A stretch of 64,000 nucleotides of DNA from Vibrio splendidus (GCF_024347615.1 NZ_AP025508.1:3658001-3722000); one strand, 5' to 3'; shown: positions 47,509-57,038, counted from the stretch's first letter. Numbers and translations are program-made. The notes: generated by a model not told the origin, from the letters alone.

Positions 47509-49326
47509 TTAGAATTGGTAAATAGCATTTACGTAATATGTACGCTCTGGAGATGGGTATCCACCAGCTGTCTCATACTCTTCATCAGTCAAGTTATCTA
47601 CTCGACCATTTAAAGTAAGGTTTTCATTCGCATAGTAGTTAACTGACACATCAAATAAACTATATGCTGCAAGATCTTCAGATAAGTCAGGTCGCTCACC
47701 TACGTATTGGTAACCTAATGAAACATCAACCTCATCAAAACTAGCTATCGCATTATACTTGTAGCTCTCTTTGGCGCGGCGGACTAGCTGCTCACCTGAT
47801 TGGTCTTCAGGATCTTGAAAATTAGCGCTTACTTGATGGTTAATAAAGTATGTATCAAAACCTACGACAATTTCCACACCACGCAATTGGCTTTCACCAT
47901 CAGTGTTGTAGTACTTACTCGTCGCATAGTTATAATCAATCAAGTCTTCGACATTAGTATCATATCCAGTAATCGACCAATCAACGCCTTTAATTAGGCC
48001 ACTAAAAGTCAGCTCTACCGAATCAGCTTTTTCCGCTTCTAGCTGCTCATTACCGTAGTAGCTATATAATTGATACAAGTTAGGCGCCTTGAAGGATGTA
48101 CCATAAGCTGCTTTAACAACAAGCCACTCCGCATAACGATAGCCTAACCCTGTGTTATAAGTAGTTTCGGTACCAAATTGCTCATTATCATCAACACGAA
48201 GGCTCAGCTCACCAAACACTTTATCCGCATCTGCGTTTAGTGCTGCGAAGTATGCAACGTTAGTTCTGTCATATTCAGTATTTGATGGTTTTACAATGTA
48301 AGCTTCATCTCGCCAATCAACACCACCACTTAGAGTTAGTGCTGAAGCCACTTTGTATGAGTTTACCCACTGTAGGTTTAACTGCTCAAGTTCATCAGAT
48401 GTTGCCGATGCTGAGTTTTTACCTAGAGATTGCTCGTAGTTCCAGTTGTCTTGGTTCTGATAGTTAATAAGGAAATCTGACTTGAGTTCACTACCGCTAA
48501 ATTTAACGCCAGCGGCAACCGTAGAGTTTTGAACTTCAGCTTCTTTATATGAATGAGCAGTACCGAATGAACCATCGTACTGAGAGATCGTTTCAAACAT
48601 TCTGAAGTTCGCGAAACCACTCCATTGCTGATCAAAATTATGTACGTAGCCAATTAGCGCGTTGCGTGATTCAAATCCATGACGGTCTCCATCGTTTACA
48701 CCTGGTAATGGGTGAACGTTGTAACCCTCATCAGAGTCGTAGCCAACGGATACGTTCAAGTGACCGTTTTCACCAACCTTATTACCACTAACAAAGCTAA
48801 GCTCTTGATAATCTAAACTTCCCAGCCCCGCACTTACTGCTGTTTCTTCATTGTCAGAACTCGCAACTGTAATGATATTAATAACACCACCGATCGCCTC
48901 AGAACCATACATTGATGCACGAGCTCCACGAACATATTCCACTCGGTCAACAAATGTGATTGGTAACTGACTAAAATCGACACCACCCTTTGCTGCTCGA
49001 GCAAAACGAATACCGTCAATTAATACGAGAACCTGATCAGAGTTAGCTCCTCGAACAAAGATCGAAGCTTGTTGGCCTCTACCGCCATTCTGTGTAACTT
49101 GAATACCCGTTAATCGTTTGAAGACATCAGTTAATGACTTAGCTTGAATACGAGCTATATCTTGACGTGTCACAACCTCAACTTGAGCAACAACACTTTC
49201 GGTGCTTTGCTCAAAACGGTTAGCCGTAACCACCATAGTTTCATCGGCAGATGCTTCTTGGGCGTGTAAATTGGAGATAGGTGAAAGTAGCGATGCTACA
49301 GCAACCGCTAAAAGGGATTTGTTCAT
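47509..49326 (-). CDS. btuB: TonB-dependent vitamin B12 receptor
   Basis: BtuB is the outer-membrane beta-barrel that imports cobalamins with TonB energy. The 605-residue protein has a signal peptide (1-22, cleaved near LHA-QE) and the TonB box DETMVVTA at 28-35. A plug domain follows with RLTGIQVTQNGGRGQQASIF and GVINIIT. A 22-strand-type barrel ends in the aromatic C-terminal F. AGGATC lies 5 bases before the start codon. The cobalamin riboswitch directly upstream makes the substrate assignment firm. E. coli has btuB in the same place beside murI. Confidence 0.96.
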   Translation of the reverse strand: MNKSLLAVAVASLLSPISNLHAQEASADETMVVTANRFEQSTESVVAQVEVVTRQDIARIQAKSLTDVFKRLTGIQVTQNGGRGQQASIFVRGANSDQVLVLIDGIRFARAAKGGVDFSQLPITFVDRVEYVRGARASMYGSEAIGGVINIITVASSDNEETAVSAGLGSLDYQELSFVSGNKVGENGHLNVSVGYDSDEGYNVHPLPGVNDGDRHGFESRNALIGYVHNFDQQWSGFANFRMFETISQYDGSFGTAHSYKEAEVQNSTVAAGVKFSGSELKSDFLINYQNQDNWNYEQSLGKNSASATSDELEQLNLQWVNSYKVASALTLSGGVDWRDEAYIVKPSNTEYDRTNVAYFAALNADADKVFGELSLRVDDNEQFGTETTYNTGLGYRYAEWLVVKAAYGTSFKAPNLYQLYSYYGNEQLEAEKADSVELTFSGLIKGVDWSITGYDTNVEDLIDYNYATSKYYNTDGESQLRGVEIVVGFDTYFINHQVSANFQDPEDQSGEQLVRRAKESYKYNAIASFDEVDVSLGYQYVGERPDLSEDLAAYSLFDVSVNYYANENLTLNGRVDNLTDEEYETAGGYPSPERTYYVNAIYQF

Positions 49327-49378
49327 GTTGTGATCCTAAATCGCGTAAAGTCCTACCAAGCCACATTGTATGGCTTAG

Positions 49379-49562
49379 CCGCTGGCAGGTATTCGGACTC
49401 AAGAGCACAACCTTATGGTTTACCTCATATTCGACTTCCCACAAAAAGCTATTTGCAGTGTCTTTGAATACTCGTTCTCTCTTACCGCTGCGCGTCAGTT
49501 CTGGATTTACACCAGATTCCCTCTTCAGCCATCTATACATCCAAATGGCACCAGCTTGCGGG
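49379..49562 (-). promoter_or_regulatory. Cobalamin riboswitch controlling btuB
   Basis: Read on the minus strand, the element begins with a 5' stem and GCTGGTGCCATTTGGATG. It contains the conserved core GGGAATCTGGTGTAAATCC followed by ACGCGCAGCGGTAA. It ends with the B12 box GAGTCCGAATACCTGCCAGC (49402-49383). A hairpin without a T tract (AAGCCA/TGGCTT, around 49358-49376) lies between the box and the btuB ribosome site. Control is therefore more likely translational than by termination. Confidence 0.95.
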
Positions 49563-49725
49563 AGATAGTATTAACCTATGAATCATTTGTCTAGTCTAAG
49601 ATAGTTATAAGCTATAGTTTTCATGCTCGATTTACATTGAATAGCTCTCAACACTGGACAAGCGCCTGTGATTGAATAAAATCTGCGCTCTTGATTTAAA
49701 AGCACGACAGCAAAAAGGCATAACA

Positions 49726-50835
49726 ATGGCGAATTTAGATGTAAACCCGCAACGCTACCAAGAACAACTAGCAGAAAAGACTGAACGTCTTACTGAAATG
49801 TTCTCACAATACGATGTGCCTGAGTTGGAAGTGTATAAATCTCCAGAACAACACTACCGCATGCGTGCTGAATTTCGCGTGTGGCATGAAGGTGACGATA
49901 TGTATTACGTCATGTTCAATCAAGAGACCAAAGAAAAATACCGTGTAGACCAGTTCCCAGCAGCTAGCCGTCTTATCAACGATTTAATGCCTCTACTAAC
50001 AGATGCAATGAAAGACAACCACTCTCTACGCCACAAGCTATTCCAAGTAGATTTTCTTTCTACGTTGAGTGGTGAGATTTTGGTATCACTGCTTTACCAC
50101 CGTCAATTGGGTGAGCAATGGATTCAAGATGCTAAAGCACTGAAGCAGCAATTGAATGATGAAGGTTTTAACCTAAACCTGATTGGCCGTGCGCGTAAGA
50201 TGAAAATCGTCCTTGATCGCGACTACGTAATTGAAAAGCTAGACGTGAATGGTGACAGCTACATTTACCAACAAGTAGAGAACAGCTTTACTCAACCAAA
50301 CGGTAAAGTAGCAGAGAAAATGCTTGAATGGGCTGTCGACTGTACTCAAGACAGCAAAGGTGACTTATTAGAGCTTTACTGTGGCAACGGTAACTTCTCA
50401 TTAGCTCTGGCACAAAACTTTGAGCGTGTACTTGCAACTGAGCTAGCGAAGCCATCTGTTGAGTCTGCTCAATACAACATTGCGGCGAACAAGATTGATA
50501 ATGTTCAGATCATTCGTATGTCTGCGGAAGATTTTACCGTAGCAATGGAAGGTAAGCGTGAATTCCGCCGCCTACAACAAGCAAACATCGATCTAAAGAG
50601 CTACAACTGCAACACTATCTTTGTTGATCCACCGCGTTCAGGTATGGACGTTGATACTTGTAAAATGGTTCAAGGCTACGAGCGTATCATGTACATCTCT
50701 TGTAACCCTGAGACATTGAAAGAGAACCTAGACATTCTAAGCGAAACACACGACATCACTCGTTTTGCTCTATTTGACCAGTTCCCTTATACGCACCACA
50801 TGGAAGCCGGTGTATTCCTAGAGCGTAAAGCGTAA
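49726..50835 (+). CDS. trmA: tRNA (uracil-5-)-methyltransferase
   Basis: TrmA makes ribothymidine at position 54 of the T-loop of tRNAs using SAM. The protein from the ATG at 49726 has 369 residues (E. coli 366). It has [16 protein letters not shown] near the N-terminus, the SAM-binding [13 protein letters not shown], and VDPPRSGMD. The catalytic-cysteine motif YISCNPETL and the C-terminal [18 protein letters not shown] complete the family set. The 18 codons of open frame before this ATG lack a family match; AGG lies 7 bases upstream of 49726. Single gene with its own terminator, divergent from the btuB riboswitch. Confidence 0.97.
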   Translation: MANLDVNPQRYQEQLAEKTERLTEMFSQYDVPELEVYKSPEQHYRMRAEFRVWHEGDDMYYVMFNQETKEKYRVDQFPAASRLINDLMPLLTDAMKDNHSLRHKLFQVDFLSTLSGEILVSLLYHRQLGEQWIQDAKALKQQLNDEGFNLNLIGRARKMKIVLDRDYVIEKLDVNGDSYIYQQVENSFTQPNGKVAEKMLEWAVDCTQDSKGDLLELYCGNGNFSLALAQNFERVLATELAKPSVESAQYNIAANKIDNVQIIRMSAEDFTVAMEGKREFRRLQQANIDLKSYNCNTIFVDPPRSGMDVDTCKMVQGYERIMYISCNPETLKENLDILSETHDITRFALFDQFPYTHHMEAGVFLERKA

Positions 50836-50877
50836 GTCTCGCTATCTAGGTCGAAGTCGAAGCTAAACAGCAGATAC

Positions 50878-50907
50878 AAAAAAACGAGCCAATTGGCTCG
50901 TTTTTTT
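50878..50907 (+). terminator. Bidirectional terminator between trmA and yijD
   Basis: An ACGAGCCAA/TTGGCTCGT self-complementary stem has seven A before and seven T after. It ends both trmA and the convergent fabR-yijD unit. Confidence 0.93.
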
Positions 50908-50921
50908 ATTTATACGTTGGT

Positions 50922-51293
50922 TTAAGCGGTTTTACCGATAAAGCCTAGTTTCTTACCTACCCAAGCGAGCAGTAGCATCGCGACGATAATCGCGAAGAAG
51001 TTTGATCCTGCATCAGGGTGTTGTGCTTTCACAAAAGCCGAATGGCCAAATGCACCTACAAAGAAACAAGCTAAACCCACTAATGGAATATCTTCAGATA
51101 CTGGATTAGTTAGGTATTCTTGGTAAAGCGCTTGTACAGCCAAAACTAAAGCAATCAATGGGAAAATAGAGAAGCCCACTTCGCTCATTGTTACCCAAGA
51201 TAACAGTGCATCACCACACACACCTGCAACAACAGCAAGTACGAGTGTCTTTCTTTCAGAACCACGGTTTACAGTATTATTTTCATTCGACAT
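50922..51293 (-). CDS. yijD: YijD-family inner-membrane protein, function unknown
   Basis: This 123-residue protein has four predicted hydrophobic segments (about 16-34, 41-57, 68-86 and 97-117). It has short charged termini and no signal for secretion. It matches E. coli YijD in size, membrane pattern and position directly after fabR. Its ATG overlaps the fabR stop by one base (TAATG), so it is translated with fabR. No function is established for the family; cotranscription with a lipid regulator suggests an envelope role, which is only inference. Confidence 0.85.
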   Translation of the reverse strand: MSNENNTVNRGSERKTLVLAVVAGVCGDALLSWVTMSEVGFSIFPLIALVLAVQALYQEYLTNPVSEDIPLVGLACFFVGAFGHSAFVKAQHPDAGSNFFAIIVAMLLLAWVGKKLGFIGKTA

Positions 51294-51934
51294 TATTCAA
51301 TCCCGCCTTTTAATCGGTTACGTTCACGTTCTTTACGATACCAAAAAGCACCTTTGGCCATCATTCGCAATTGCATGATCAAGCGATCAGCCAATTCATC
51401 TCGCTGACGTCGATCTAAATCTAATGCTTCTGCCCCTGAGTTGAAGACCAAAATGACGGAGGCTTCAGCTTGAGTAAAAGCTTCATCTCGTGTCATGCCA
51501 GTCGTTATCAAATATTCGGTTAACTCAGCAGAGAAGTGCTGTATCTCACGAGCTACCGCAGCACGAAACTCAAAAGAGGTTCCTGAGCGCTCTCGCAATA
51601 ACAGTCTGAATACGTTTGGGCTGCTTTCAATGAACTCCATAAAGGTTTCAACCGAGGTACGAATCACACTGCCTTCTTTTACTATGCGTTGCCTAGCTTG
51701 ACGCATTAGCTGACGCAACAGTAAGCCACCTTCATCAACCATGGTTAAGCCAAGCTCATCCATGTCTTTGAAATGACGATAAAAGGAAGTCGGCGCTATT
51801 CCAGCCTCACGAGCAACTTCTCTCAAGCTTAGGTTGGAAAAGCTACGATCGGCACTGAGCTGGCTAAATGCTGCGTCGATTAAGCTGCGACGAGTTTTTT
51901 CTTTTTGCTGCGCGCGAATGCCCATTGGTTTCAT
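51293..51934 (-). CDS. fabR: TetR-family repressor of unsaturated fatty acid genes
   Basis: FabR binds the fabA/fabB promoters and adjusts the ratio of unsaturated to saturated acyl chains in response to acyl-CoA/ACP pools. The 213-residue protein begins [20 protein letters not shown]. It has the TetR helix-turn-helix ([20 protein letters not shown]), nearly identical to E. coli FabR. The long conserved [11 protein letters not shown] and [20 protein letters not shown] follow. The ATG at 51925 is an equally possible start; neither has a strong ribosome site. It is divergent from sthA as in E. coli. Confidence 0.95.
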   Translation of the reverse strand: MKPMGIRAQQKEKTRRSLIDAAFSQLSADRSFSNLSLREVAREAGIAPTSFYRHFKDMDELGLTMVDEGGLLLRQLMRQARQRIVKEGSVIRTSVETFMEFIESSPNVFRLLLRERSGTSFEFRAAVAREIQHFSAELTEYLITTGMTRDEAFTQAEASVILVFNSGAEALDLDRRQRDELADRLIMQLRMMAKGAFWYRKERERNRLKGGIE

Positions 51935-52261
51935 ACTTTATCAAACTCTTCTTTTACAGCCTAAACAGGCATGCCTAATACTCTGTTCAATATAACGCGA
52001 ATCACATATTTATATAAGGCACTCTGGTTATATAAGACACTAAACACACCTCTTTGTTCACGTACCGAAGTAAATACGTTCGAAGAAAAAATTTCAATAT
52101 CCACACTGTCATTTGGAGACATACGACATACCAAATATTATTTTTTCGATAACACTGCGTGATCCCACCGACTCTCTGATGCCCTTTTCATGTACCCAAG
52201 AACAGAATCAGTTAAAATCTCGCTAAAGCAATGTTAATCAAATATAACAAGGAAGATATCT
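51935..52261. other. Divergent fabR-sthA regulatory gap
   Basis: This 327-base AT-rich gap must hold promoters for both genes. Seen in it are a 10-base palindrome AGGCATGCCT (51967-51976) 33 bases from the fabR start. A 12-base direct repeat TATATAAGGCAC/TATATAAGACAC lies at 52011-52022 and 52029-52040. I did not find a clear FabR operator. The sthA ribosome site is AAGGA, 8 bases before its ATG. Confidence 0.5.
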
Positions 52262-53662
52262 ATGCCGCACTCCAACCACTTTGATGTAATCGTAATTGGT
52301 AGTGGCCCCGGAGGAGAAGGGGCAGCGATGGGATTAACCAAAGCCGGGTTGAACGTTGCAATCATTGAAAAAGAGAGCAGCGTTGGTGGTGGTTGCACCC
52401 ACTGGGGAACGATTCCTTCAAAAGCGCTACGTCATGCAGTAAGCCGCATCATTGAATTCAATAGCAACCCGCTGTTTTGTCAGAATAATAAAAGCATTCA
52501 CTCAACGTTCTCCAACATTCTGGGGCATGCTAAGTCAGTCATCGACAAACAGACTCGATTGCGTCAAGGCTTCTACGACCGTAACCAGTGCACATTAGTG
52601 TTTGGTACTGCGCGTTTTATCGATACTAACACTATCTCTGTAATGCAGAGCGATGGTACTGAAGAACATTACAGCGCAGACAAATTTGTTATCGCAACAG
52701 GTTCTCGCCCTTATCAGCCAGACAACGTCGACTTTCTGCATGAACGTATCTACGACAGCGACTCGATTCTTTCTCTTAAACACGACCCTCAACACATCAT
52801 CATCTATGGTGCTGGCGTTATTGGTTGTGAATACGCTTCAATCTTCCGTGGTTTAGGCGTTAAAACCGATCTTATTAATACTCGCGATCGCCTGTTGTCA
52901 TTCTTAGACAATGAAACCTCGGATGCTCTGTCTTATCACTTCTGGAACAGCGGCGTTGTTATTCGTAACGATGAAACCTTTGAGAAAATTGAAGGTACTG
53001 ACGATGGCGTGATCATTCACTTAGAGTCTGGTAAGAAAATGCGTGCCGACTGTCTACTGTATGCCAATGGCCGAACGGGTAATACTGACAAGTTGAATCT
53101 TGGTGCCGTTGGCTTAGAAGCGGACTCTCGAGGACAAGTATCAGTCAACAGCAACTACCAAACCAGTGTTGAACATGTTTACGCTGTTGGTGATGTGATT
53201 GGTTATCCTAGCCTAGCAAGTGCTGCTTATGACCAAGGTCGATTCGTGGCTCAAGCCGTGGTGAAAGGTGAAGCAGAACGACACCTTATCGAAGACATCC
53301 CAACAGGTATCTATACCATTCCTGAGATCAGCTCTGTCGGTAAAACAGAACAAGAGCTTACTGCGGCTAAAGTACCTTATGAAGTGGGACGATCTTCATT
53401 CAAACACTTAGCTCGTGCTCAAATCGCAGGTAAAGATATTGGTAGCTTGAAGATACTTTTCCATCGTGAAACTAAAGAGATTTTAGGTATCCACGTTTTT
53501 GGTGAGCGTGCTGCTGAGATCATCCACATCGGTCAGGCAATCATGGAACAGAAAGGCGAAGCCAACACCATCGAGTACTTTGTGAATACGACCTTCAACT
53601 ATCCAACAATGGCCGAAGCTTATCGCGTCGCAGCGCTGAACGGACTTAACCGTTTGTTCTAA
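52262..53662 (+). CDS. sthA: Soluble pyridine nucleotide transhydrogenase
   Basis: SthA (UdhA) is a cytosolic FAD enzyme that passes electrons between NADPH and NAD, mainly reoxidising excess NADPH. The 466-residue protein (E. coli 466) has the FAD dinucleotide fold [14 protein letters not shown] and the NAD(P) fold [13 protein letters not shown]. The flavin-disulfide site is altered to [15 protein letters not shown]: the second redox cysteine of lipoamide dehydrogenases is replaced, which is diagnostic of SthA. The C-terminal [20 protein letters not shown] is intact. It has its own promoter region and terminator. Confidence 0.97.
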   Translation: MPHSNHFDVIVIGSGPGGEGAAMGLTKAGLNVAIIEKESSVGGGCTHWGTIPSKALRHAVSRIIEFNSNPLFCQNNKSIHSTFSNILGHAKSVIDKQTRLRQGFYDRNQCTLVFGTARFIDTNTISVMQSDGTEEHYSADKFVIATGSRPYQPDNVDFLHERIYDSDSILSLKHDPQHIIIYGAGVIGCEYASIFRGLGVKTDLINTRDRLLSFLDNETSDALSYHFWNSGVVIRNDETFEKIEGTDDGVIIHLESGKKMRADCLLYANGRTGNTDKLNLGAVGLEADSRGQVSVNSNYQTSVEHVYAVGDVIGYPSLASAAYDQGRFVAQAVVKGEAERHLIEDIPTGIYTIPEISSVGKTEQELTAAKVPYEVGRSSFKHLARAQIAGKDIGSLKILFHRETKEILGIHVFGERAAEIIHIGQAIMEQKGEANTIEYFVNTTFNYPTMAEAYRVAALNGLNRLF

Positions 53663-53708
53663 ACAAAGAACCAATAGGACTATTTGACTACCTGTAGGCC
53701 AAATACAT

Positions 53709-53737
53709 AAACAGCAAGCCATGAGCTTGCTGTTTTT
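53709..53737 (+). terminator. sthA terminator
   Basis: The 11-base perfect stem AAACAGCAAGC/GCTTGCTGTTT is followed by further T, 47 bases after the sthA stop. Confidence 0.9.
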
Positions 53738-53833
53738 ATTTAAACTACTGAATTATATAATCATGCTAGCAATTAGATCATGGTGTTCCAAATGCCACTT
53801 TACCTGCACAGCTTCTCTTTTTCGCTCCCTGAA

Positions 53834-53872
53834 CTAATCTATCTAATCTATCTAATCTATCTAATCTATCTA
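53834..53872. repeat. Tandem 9-base repeat at the 3' end of dinF
   Basis: Four consecutive copies of CTAATCTAT plus a partial fifth (CTAAG) directly abut the dinF stop codon. It is a simple-sequence tract of the kind that varies in copy number by slippage. It lies outside coding sequence on both sides. Confidence 0.9.
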
Positions 53873-53874
53873 AG

Positions 53875-55230
53875 CTAAGCGAGAAACTCCCCTTTCTTCC
53901 ACTGAGAGATAAATAGAACACCAAGACCAATGCCGCGCATTGCCATAAAGCTCAACATTGCTAGCCACAGCGCATGGTTCTCTAAACCTGATGCTAAGTA
54001 GAAAATCGCAAAGAAACTGCAGGTGGCCACAAACATACTGTTACGCATATCTTTGCCTTTGGTAGCGCCCACGAAAATCCCGTCTAGCAAGAAGCACCAC
54101 ATAGAAATGAGCGGCATCGCAATCAGCCATGGCAGATACACCTCAGCCTGACTCTTAACCTCTGGAATTGTAGTAATCATATTAATCAAACTAGACCCAG
54201 CAATCGCGAACGCTATGGTCAGTATCAAACAAATATTGAAGCTCCAGAAGAAAGTGCCAATCAAAGACTGATTTAACTCTTCTTTATCTTTCGCGCCAAT
54301 CGCCTTTCCGACCATAGCTTCCATTGCATAAGCAAAACCATCCATCCCATAAGAGATGATCATCAAGAAGCTCATCAATACCGCATTGGCCGCCACCACA
54401 TCATCACCAAAGCTTGCGCCTTGGAAGGTCATAAAAGTGAAAGTCGCTTGCAGACACAGCGAACGCAGAAAGATATCGCGATTCAGTTTTACGAAACGAC
54501 TCAAACCTTGGCTGGTTTTCTTAAGCAACTCCCATGGAGATGGCAGTTGCCTCTTCATCCAGATTCGATAAACACAAATTAAGCCAAACGTTAGACCCGC
54601 ATAGTCCGCTATCACCGATGCCAATGCCGCACCTTCAACTTGCCAGCCGAGGCCAATCACAAATACGATATCTAAAACAATGTTGGTGATATTAGTGATA
54701 ATCACCATCCACATTGGCGCTTTGGCATTTTGGGTTCCGAGCAACCAACCTAACAGCACAAAGTTAGTTAGCGCAGCAGGTGCACTCCAGGCACGGATAG
54801 AGAAGTACTGCAGGCCATAATGTTTGACTTGCTCGCTGGCACTGCTCAATGAGAAAACCGCATCCGCAACAAAGCTGTGTAAAAGCAAAAAGACACCAGC
54901 AAACCCTAAGGCCATAGTCACGCCTTGCACAAAGACTAAACCAAGCTGCTTACCATCATTCGCACCATAAGATTGCGCGGCCAATCCAGTCGTCGACATA
55001 CGCAGGAAACCAAGCAACCAGAAGGTCACACTGATCATGGTGCCGCCTAAGGCCACACCACCTAAATACCAAGAATGCTCTAGGTGACCGATAACTGCAG
55101 CATCAACTAAGCCCAGCAGTGGAACCGTAATATTAGAGAGAACCATCGGGATCGCGAGCAATAGCACTTTTTTGTGCATCGCCTGATTGGATAGCGTTTG
55201 AAAAATAGTTTGGGGATTAAATAGCTTCAC
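53875..55230 (-). CDS. dinF: MATE-family multidrug/oxidant efflux protein DinF
   Basis: This is a 12-helix inner-membrane antiporter of the MATE superfamily, DinF branch. The 451-residue protein opens with IPMVLSNITVPLLGLVDAAV, the first MATE half. The second half starts at QATFTFMTFQGASFGDDVVA. The GTG at 55230 is preferred because GAGG lies 5 bases upstream; the GTG at 55236 overlaps that site. In E. coli dinF follows lexA directly and is SOS-induced. Here a methyltransferase gene separates them. I see no LexA box of its own in the 118 bases upstream, so SOS control would need read-through. Confidence 0.92.
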   Translation of the reverse strand: MKLFNPQTIFQTLSNQAMHKKVLLLAIPMVLSNITVPLLGLVDAAVIGHLEHSWYLGGVALGGTMISVTFWLLGFLRMSTTGLAAQSYGANDGKQLGLVFVQGVTMALGFAGVFLLLHSFVADAVFSLSSASEQVKHYGLQYFSIRAWSAPAALTNFVLLGWLLGTQNAKAPMWMVIITNITNIVLDIVFVIGLGWQVEGAALASVIADYAGLTFGLICVYRIWMKRQLPSPWELLKKTSQGLSRFVKLNRDIFLRSLCLQATFTFMTFQGASFGDDVVAANAVLMSFLMIISYGMDGFAYAMEAMVGKAIGAKDKEELNQSLIGTFFWSFNICLILTIAFAIAGSSLINMITTIPEVKSQAEVYLPWLIAMPLISMWCFLLDGIFVGATKGKDMRNSMFVATCSFFAIFYLASGLENHALWLAMLSFMAMRGIGLGVLFISQWKKGEFLA

Positions 55231-55347
55231 GATCACCTCTTTGATTAGAGGCGATAGTTTAACCTAGTGGGTGGGCTTTCACTATGTTGTGGGGTTTTAC
55301 TTATCTTGATACGTCTATTCAGCTACCTGCAAACAAAGTCGCTAGCA

Positions 55348-56226
55348 CTACCACTTAACAAGCACTAACTGTGGCGTTAAGCGCTTTTTGACCTGAGAAA
55401 TCTTACACAGTAATCGCTGCCACAATTTCCAACGATTGCATTGTTGATCAAGTGGAGAAAACGCTTTTACCCATTGCGCCCATGGCAACCAATTAAGAAC
55501 ACTGTCTACTGGAGAAGATAAGCCATGTGCATATTTTCCTGAACCAAGCTTTTGCCCCAGAGCACTAGAGCTTTTGTCTCCAGCTAACACTAAACACGCG
55601 TGTGCATGAGTAAAGTAACGACTCAATGACTGAATAAAATATGCAGTTTGTTGTTCATTGCAATCAAGCAAAGCATGCTCGCACACCACCATCACTGAGG
55701 CTTGTTCTGGGATGTTGAGCTCATCTAACCAAGTCAGATCGTCAACCGAACCACACTCCAAACGGTAGCGCTCATTCTTGTGAAACAGGCGTTGGCGCCA
55801 AACTAGATTTTCAGTTACATCCAATTCAACCCAATGACAGCGGCCATTATCTAAACGGTAGAAACGAGTATCGAGGCCTGCCCCAACATTGATAATCCAA
55901 GCATCTGGGTTATGAGATAGAAATTGTTGAACTTGAGAGTCACAAAGCTGAGTCAATGTTGCGTAGAGAAGTTGTTGTTGGTCGAGTTCACCAGTAAGAC
56001 ATTCTGGTGCTAATTGGCAGCGCTTGCAGGCTTGAGCTGCGATAGGGTCATAGACTAGGCCGTCATCGGCAAGGCTTTCGCGGCTGCGAAACCAAAGATG
56101 TTGAACGAGATCCGTCGGAACTTGGAATTCCTGATGTGCAGACCCTTGATCAAAAGGAGCCTTTTGAACAGAAGAGCGCGGCTTAGGAATAAGCGGCTTT
56201 ATTTGAGGTTTGGTTGGATTTGGCAT
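55348..56226 (-). CDS. LCMT-family class I SAM-dependent methyltransferase
   Basis: The protein has about 292 residues. The leucine-carboxyl-methyltransferase/TcmP-type fold shows as the SAM motif INVGAGLDTRFYRL (about 112-125), the acidic ELD after it, and EHALLDCNEQQT. A KACKRCQ-like cysteine group lies near 67-76 (CKRCQLAPEC). Its product is unknown; relatives O-methylate small molecules. Three ATG codons occur in a row at 56232, 56229 and 56226. AAGGA is best spaced for the last. Two strong Fur-box-like sites lie just upstream, so the gene is probably iron-repressed. It sits between lexA and dinF, which are adjacent in E. coli. Confidence 0.85.
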   Translation of the reverse strand: MPNPTKPQIKPLIPKPRSSVQKAPFDQGSAHQEFQVPTDLVQHLWFRSRESLADDGLVYDPIAAQACKRCQLAPECLTGELDQQQLLYATLTQLCDSQVQQFLSHNPDAWIINVGAGLDTRFYRLDNGRCHWVELDVTENLVWRQRLFHKNERYRLECGSVDDLTWLDELNIPEQASVMVVCEHALLDCNEQQTAYFIQSLSRYFTHAHACLVLAGDKSSSALGQKLGSGKYAHGLSSPVDSVLNWLPWAQWVKAFSPLDQQCNRWKLWQRLLCKISQVKKRLTPQLVLVKW

Positions 56227-56257
56227 CATCATCTTCCTTGTATCTCGACAAAGAAGA

Positions 56258-56272
56258 TGATAATGAATATCA
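56258..56272 (-). promoter_or_regulatory. Probable Fur box 1 upstream of the methyltransferase
   Basis: TGATAATGAATATCA fits the 7-1-7 Fur consensus (TGATAATNATTATCA) with one mismatch. It is 32 bases upstream of the chosen start. Confidence 0.7.
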
Positions 56273-56290
56273 ATTACAATAACAAGTTAT

Positions 56291-56305
56291 TGAGAATAAA
56301 TATCA
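56291..56305 (-). promoter_or_regulatory. Probable Fur box 2 upstream of the methyltransferase
   Basis: TGAGAATAAATATCA fits the Vibrio-type 7-1-7 Fur motif (TGAGAATNATTATCA) with one mismatch. It lies 18 bases from box 1. Two sites in tandem make chance unlikely. The strong AT bias of the region is the main caveat. Confidence 0.65.
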
Positions 56306-56323
56306 ATAAGCTGTTTGTACTGA

Positions 56324-56944
56324 TTACATCCAGTCCGTGTTGCGGATAATACCAACAGCCAGCCCTTCAATAGACAAGTGTTGAGATTCTAGATCGACAT
56401 GGATTGGAGAAAACTCTTCATTTTCAGCGTGTAACAGCACCGTTGAACCTTTACGTTCTAGGCGTTTTACCGTTACATCATCATCGACACGAGCCACGAC
56501 AACCTGACCATCGCGGACATCTTGTGTTTTATGAACAGCTAATAGATCACCGTCCATAATACCGATGTCTTTCATACTTTCGCCATTTACACGAAGTAAG
56601 AAGTCAGCTTGTGGTTTAAACATGCCTGGATCAACTTGATAATGCATTTCTACATGCTCTTGAGCCAAAATAGGCTCACCAGCGGCAACCTGACCGATTA
56701 GTGGTAAACCTTGCTCTTCATTCGCTGCATCTTCAAGCAAAATACGAATACCACGAGACGCACCCGGGATAATCTCAATCGCTTCTTTACGAGCAAGAGC
56801 TTTTAAATGTTCTTCTGCAGCATTAGCAGAACGGAAGCCAAGTTCGCGCGCGATTTCTGCACGTGTCGGTGGCATACCGAAATCTTCGATCTTACTTTTG
56901 ATAAGGTCAAAAACTTGTTGCTGGCGGGGCGTTAACGGCTTCAT
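56324..56944 (-). CDS. lexA: SOS response repressor and autoprotease LexA
   Basis: LexA represses DNA-damage genes until RecA filaments trigger self-cleavage. The 206-residue protein (E. coli 202) begins [20 protein letters not shown] and has a winged-helix domain in the first 70 residues. The cleavage site A88-G89 is in QVAAGEP, and the catalytic dyad is S123 (GESMKD) and K160 (VTVKRLER). AGGTG lies 4 bases before the ATG. Two LexA boxes upstream indicate autoregulation. Confidence 0.98.
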   Translation of the reverse strand: MKPLTPRQQQVFDLIKSKIEDFGMPPTRAEIARELGFRSANAAEEHLKALARKEAIEIIPGASRGIRILLEDAANEEQGLPLIGQVAAGEPILAQEHVEMHYQVDPGMFKPQADFLLRVNGESMKDIGIMDGDLLAVHKTQDVRDGQVVVARVDDDVTVKRLERKGSTVLLHAENEEFSPIHVDLESQHLSIEGLAVGIIRNTDWM

Positions 56945-56951
56945 GATTCAC

Positions 56952-56967
56952 CTGTCTTTTTATACAG
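56952..56967 (-). promoter_or_regulatory. LexA box, gene-proximal
   Basis: CTGTATAAAAAGACAG on the minus strand fits CTG-N10-CAG with the TATA-rich start of the consensus. It lies 7 bases before the lexA start codon. Confidence 0.85.
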
Positions 56968-56971
56968 TTGA

Positions 56972-56987
56972 CTGTGAGTATATCCAG
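56972..56987 (-). promoter_or_regulatory. LexA box, gene-distal
   Basis: CTGGATATACTCACAG on the minus strand fits CTG-N10-CAG and closely resembles an E. coli lexA operator. It is 4 bases from the other box (20-base centre spacing, about two helical turns). Confidence 0.88.
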
Positions 56988-57038
56988 TAACTGAACAAAA
57001 GCAAAGCAATTGGTTGTTTTTAGTTCATTTTTAGCGAA

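Noticed and set aside
49241..49568. Open frames of 95-99 residues over the btuB leader
   Set aside because: The sequence is a clear cobalamin riboswitch, and the frames cross it on both strands without ribosome sites.
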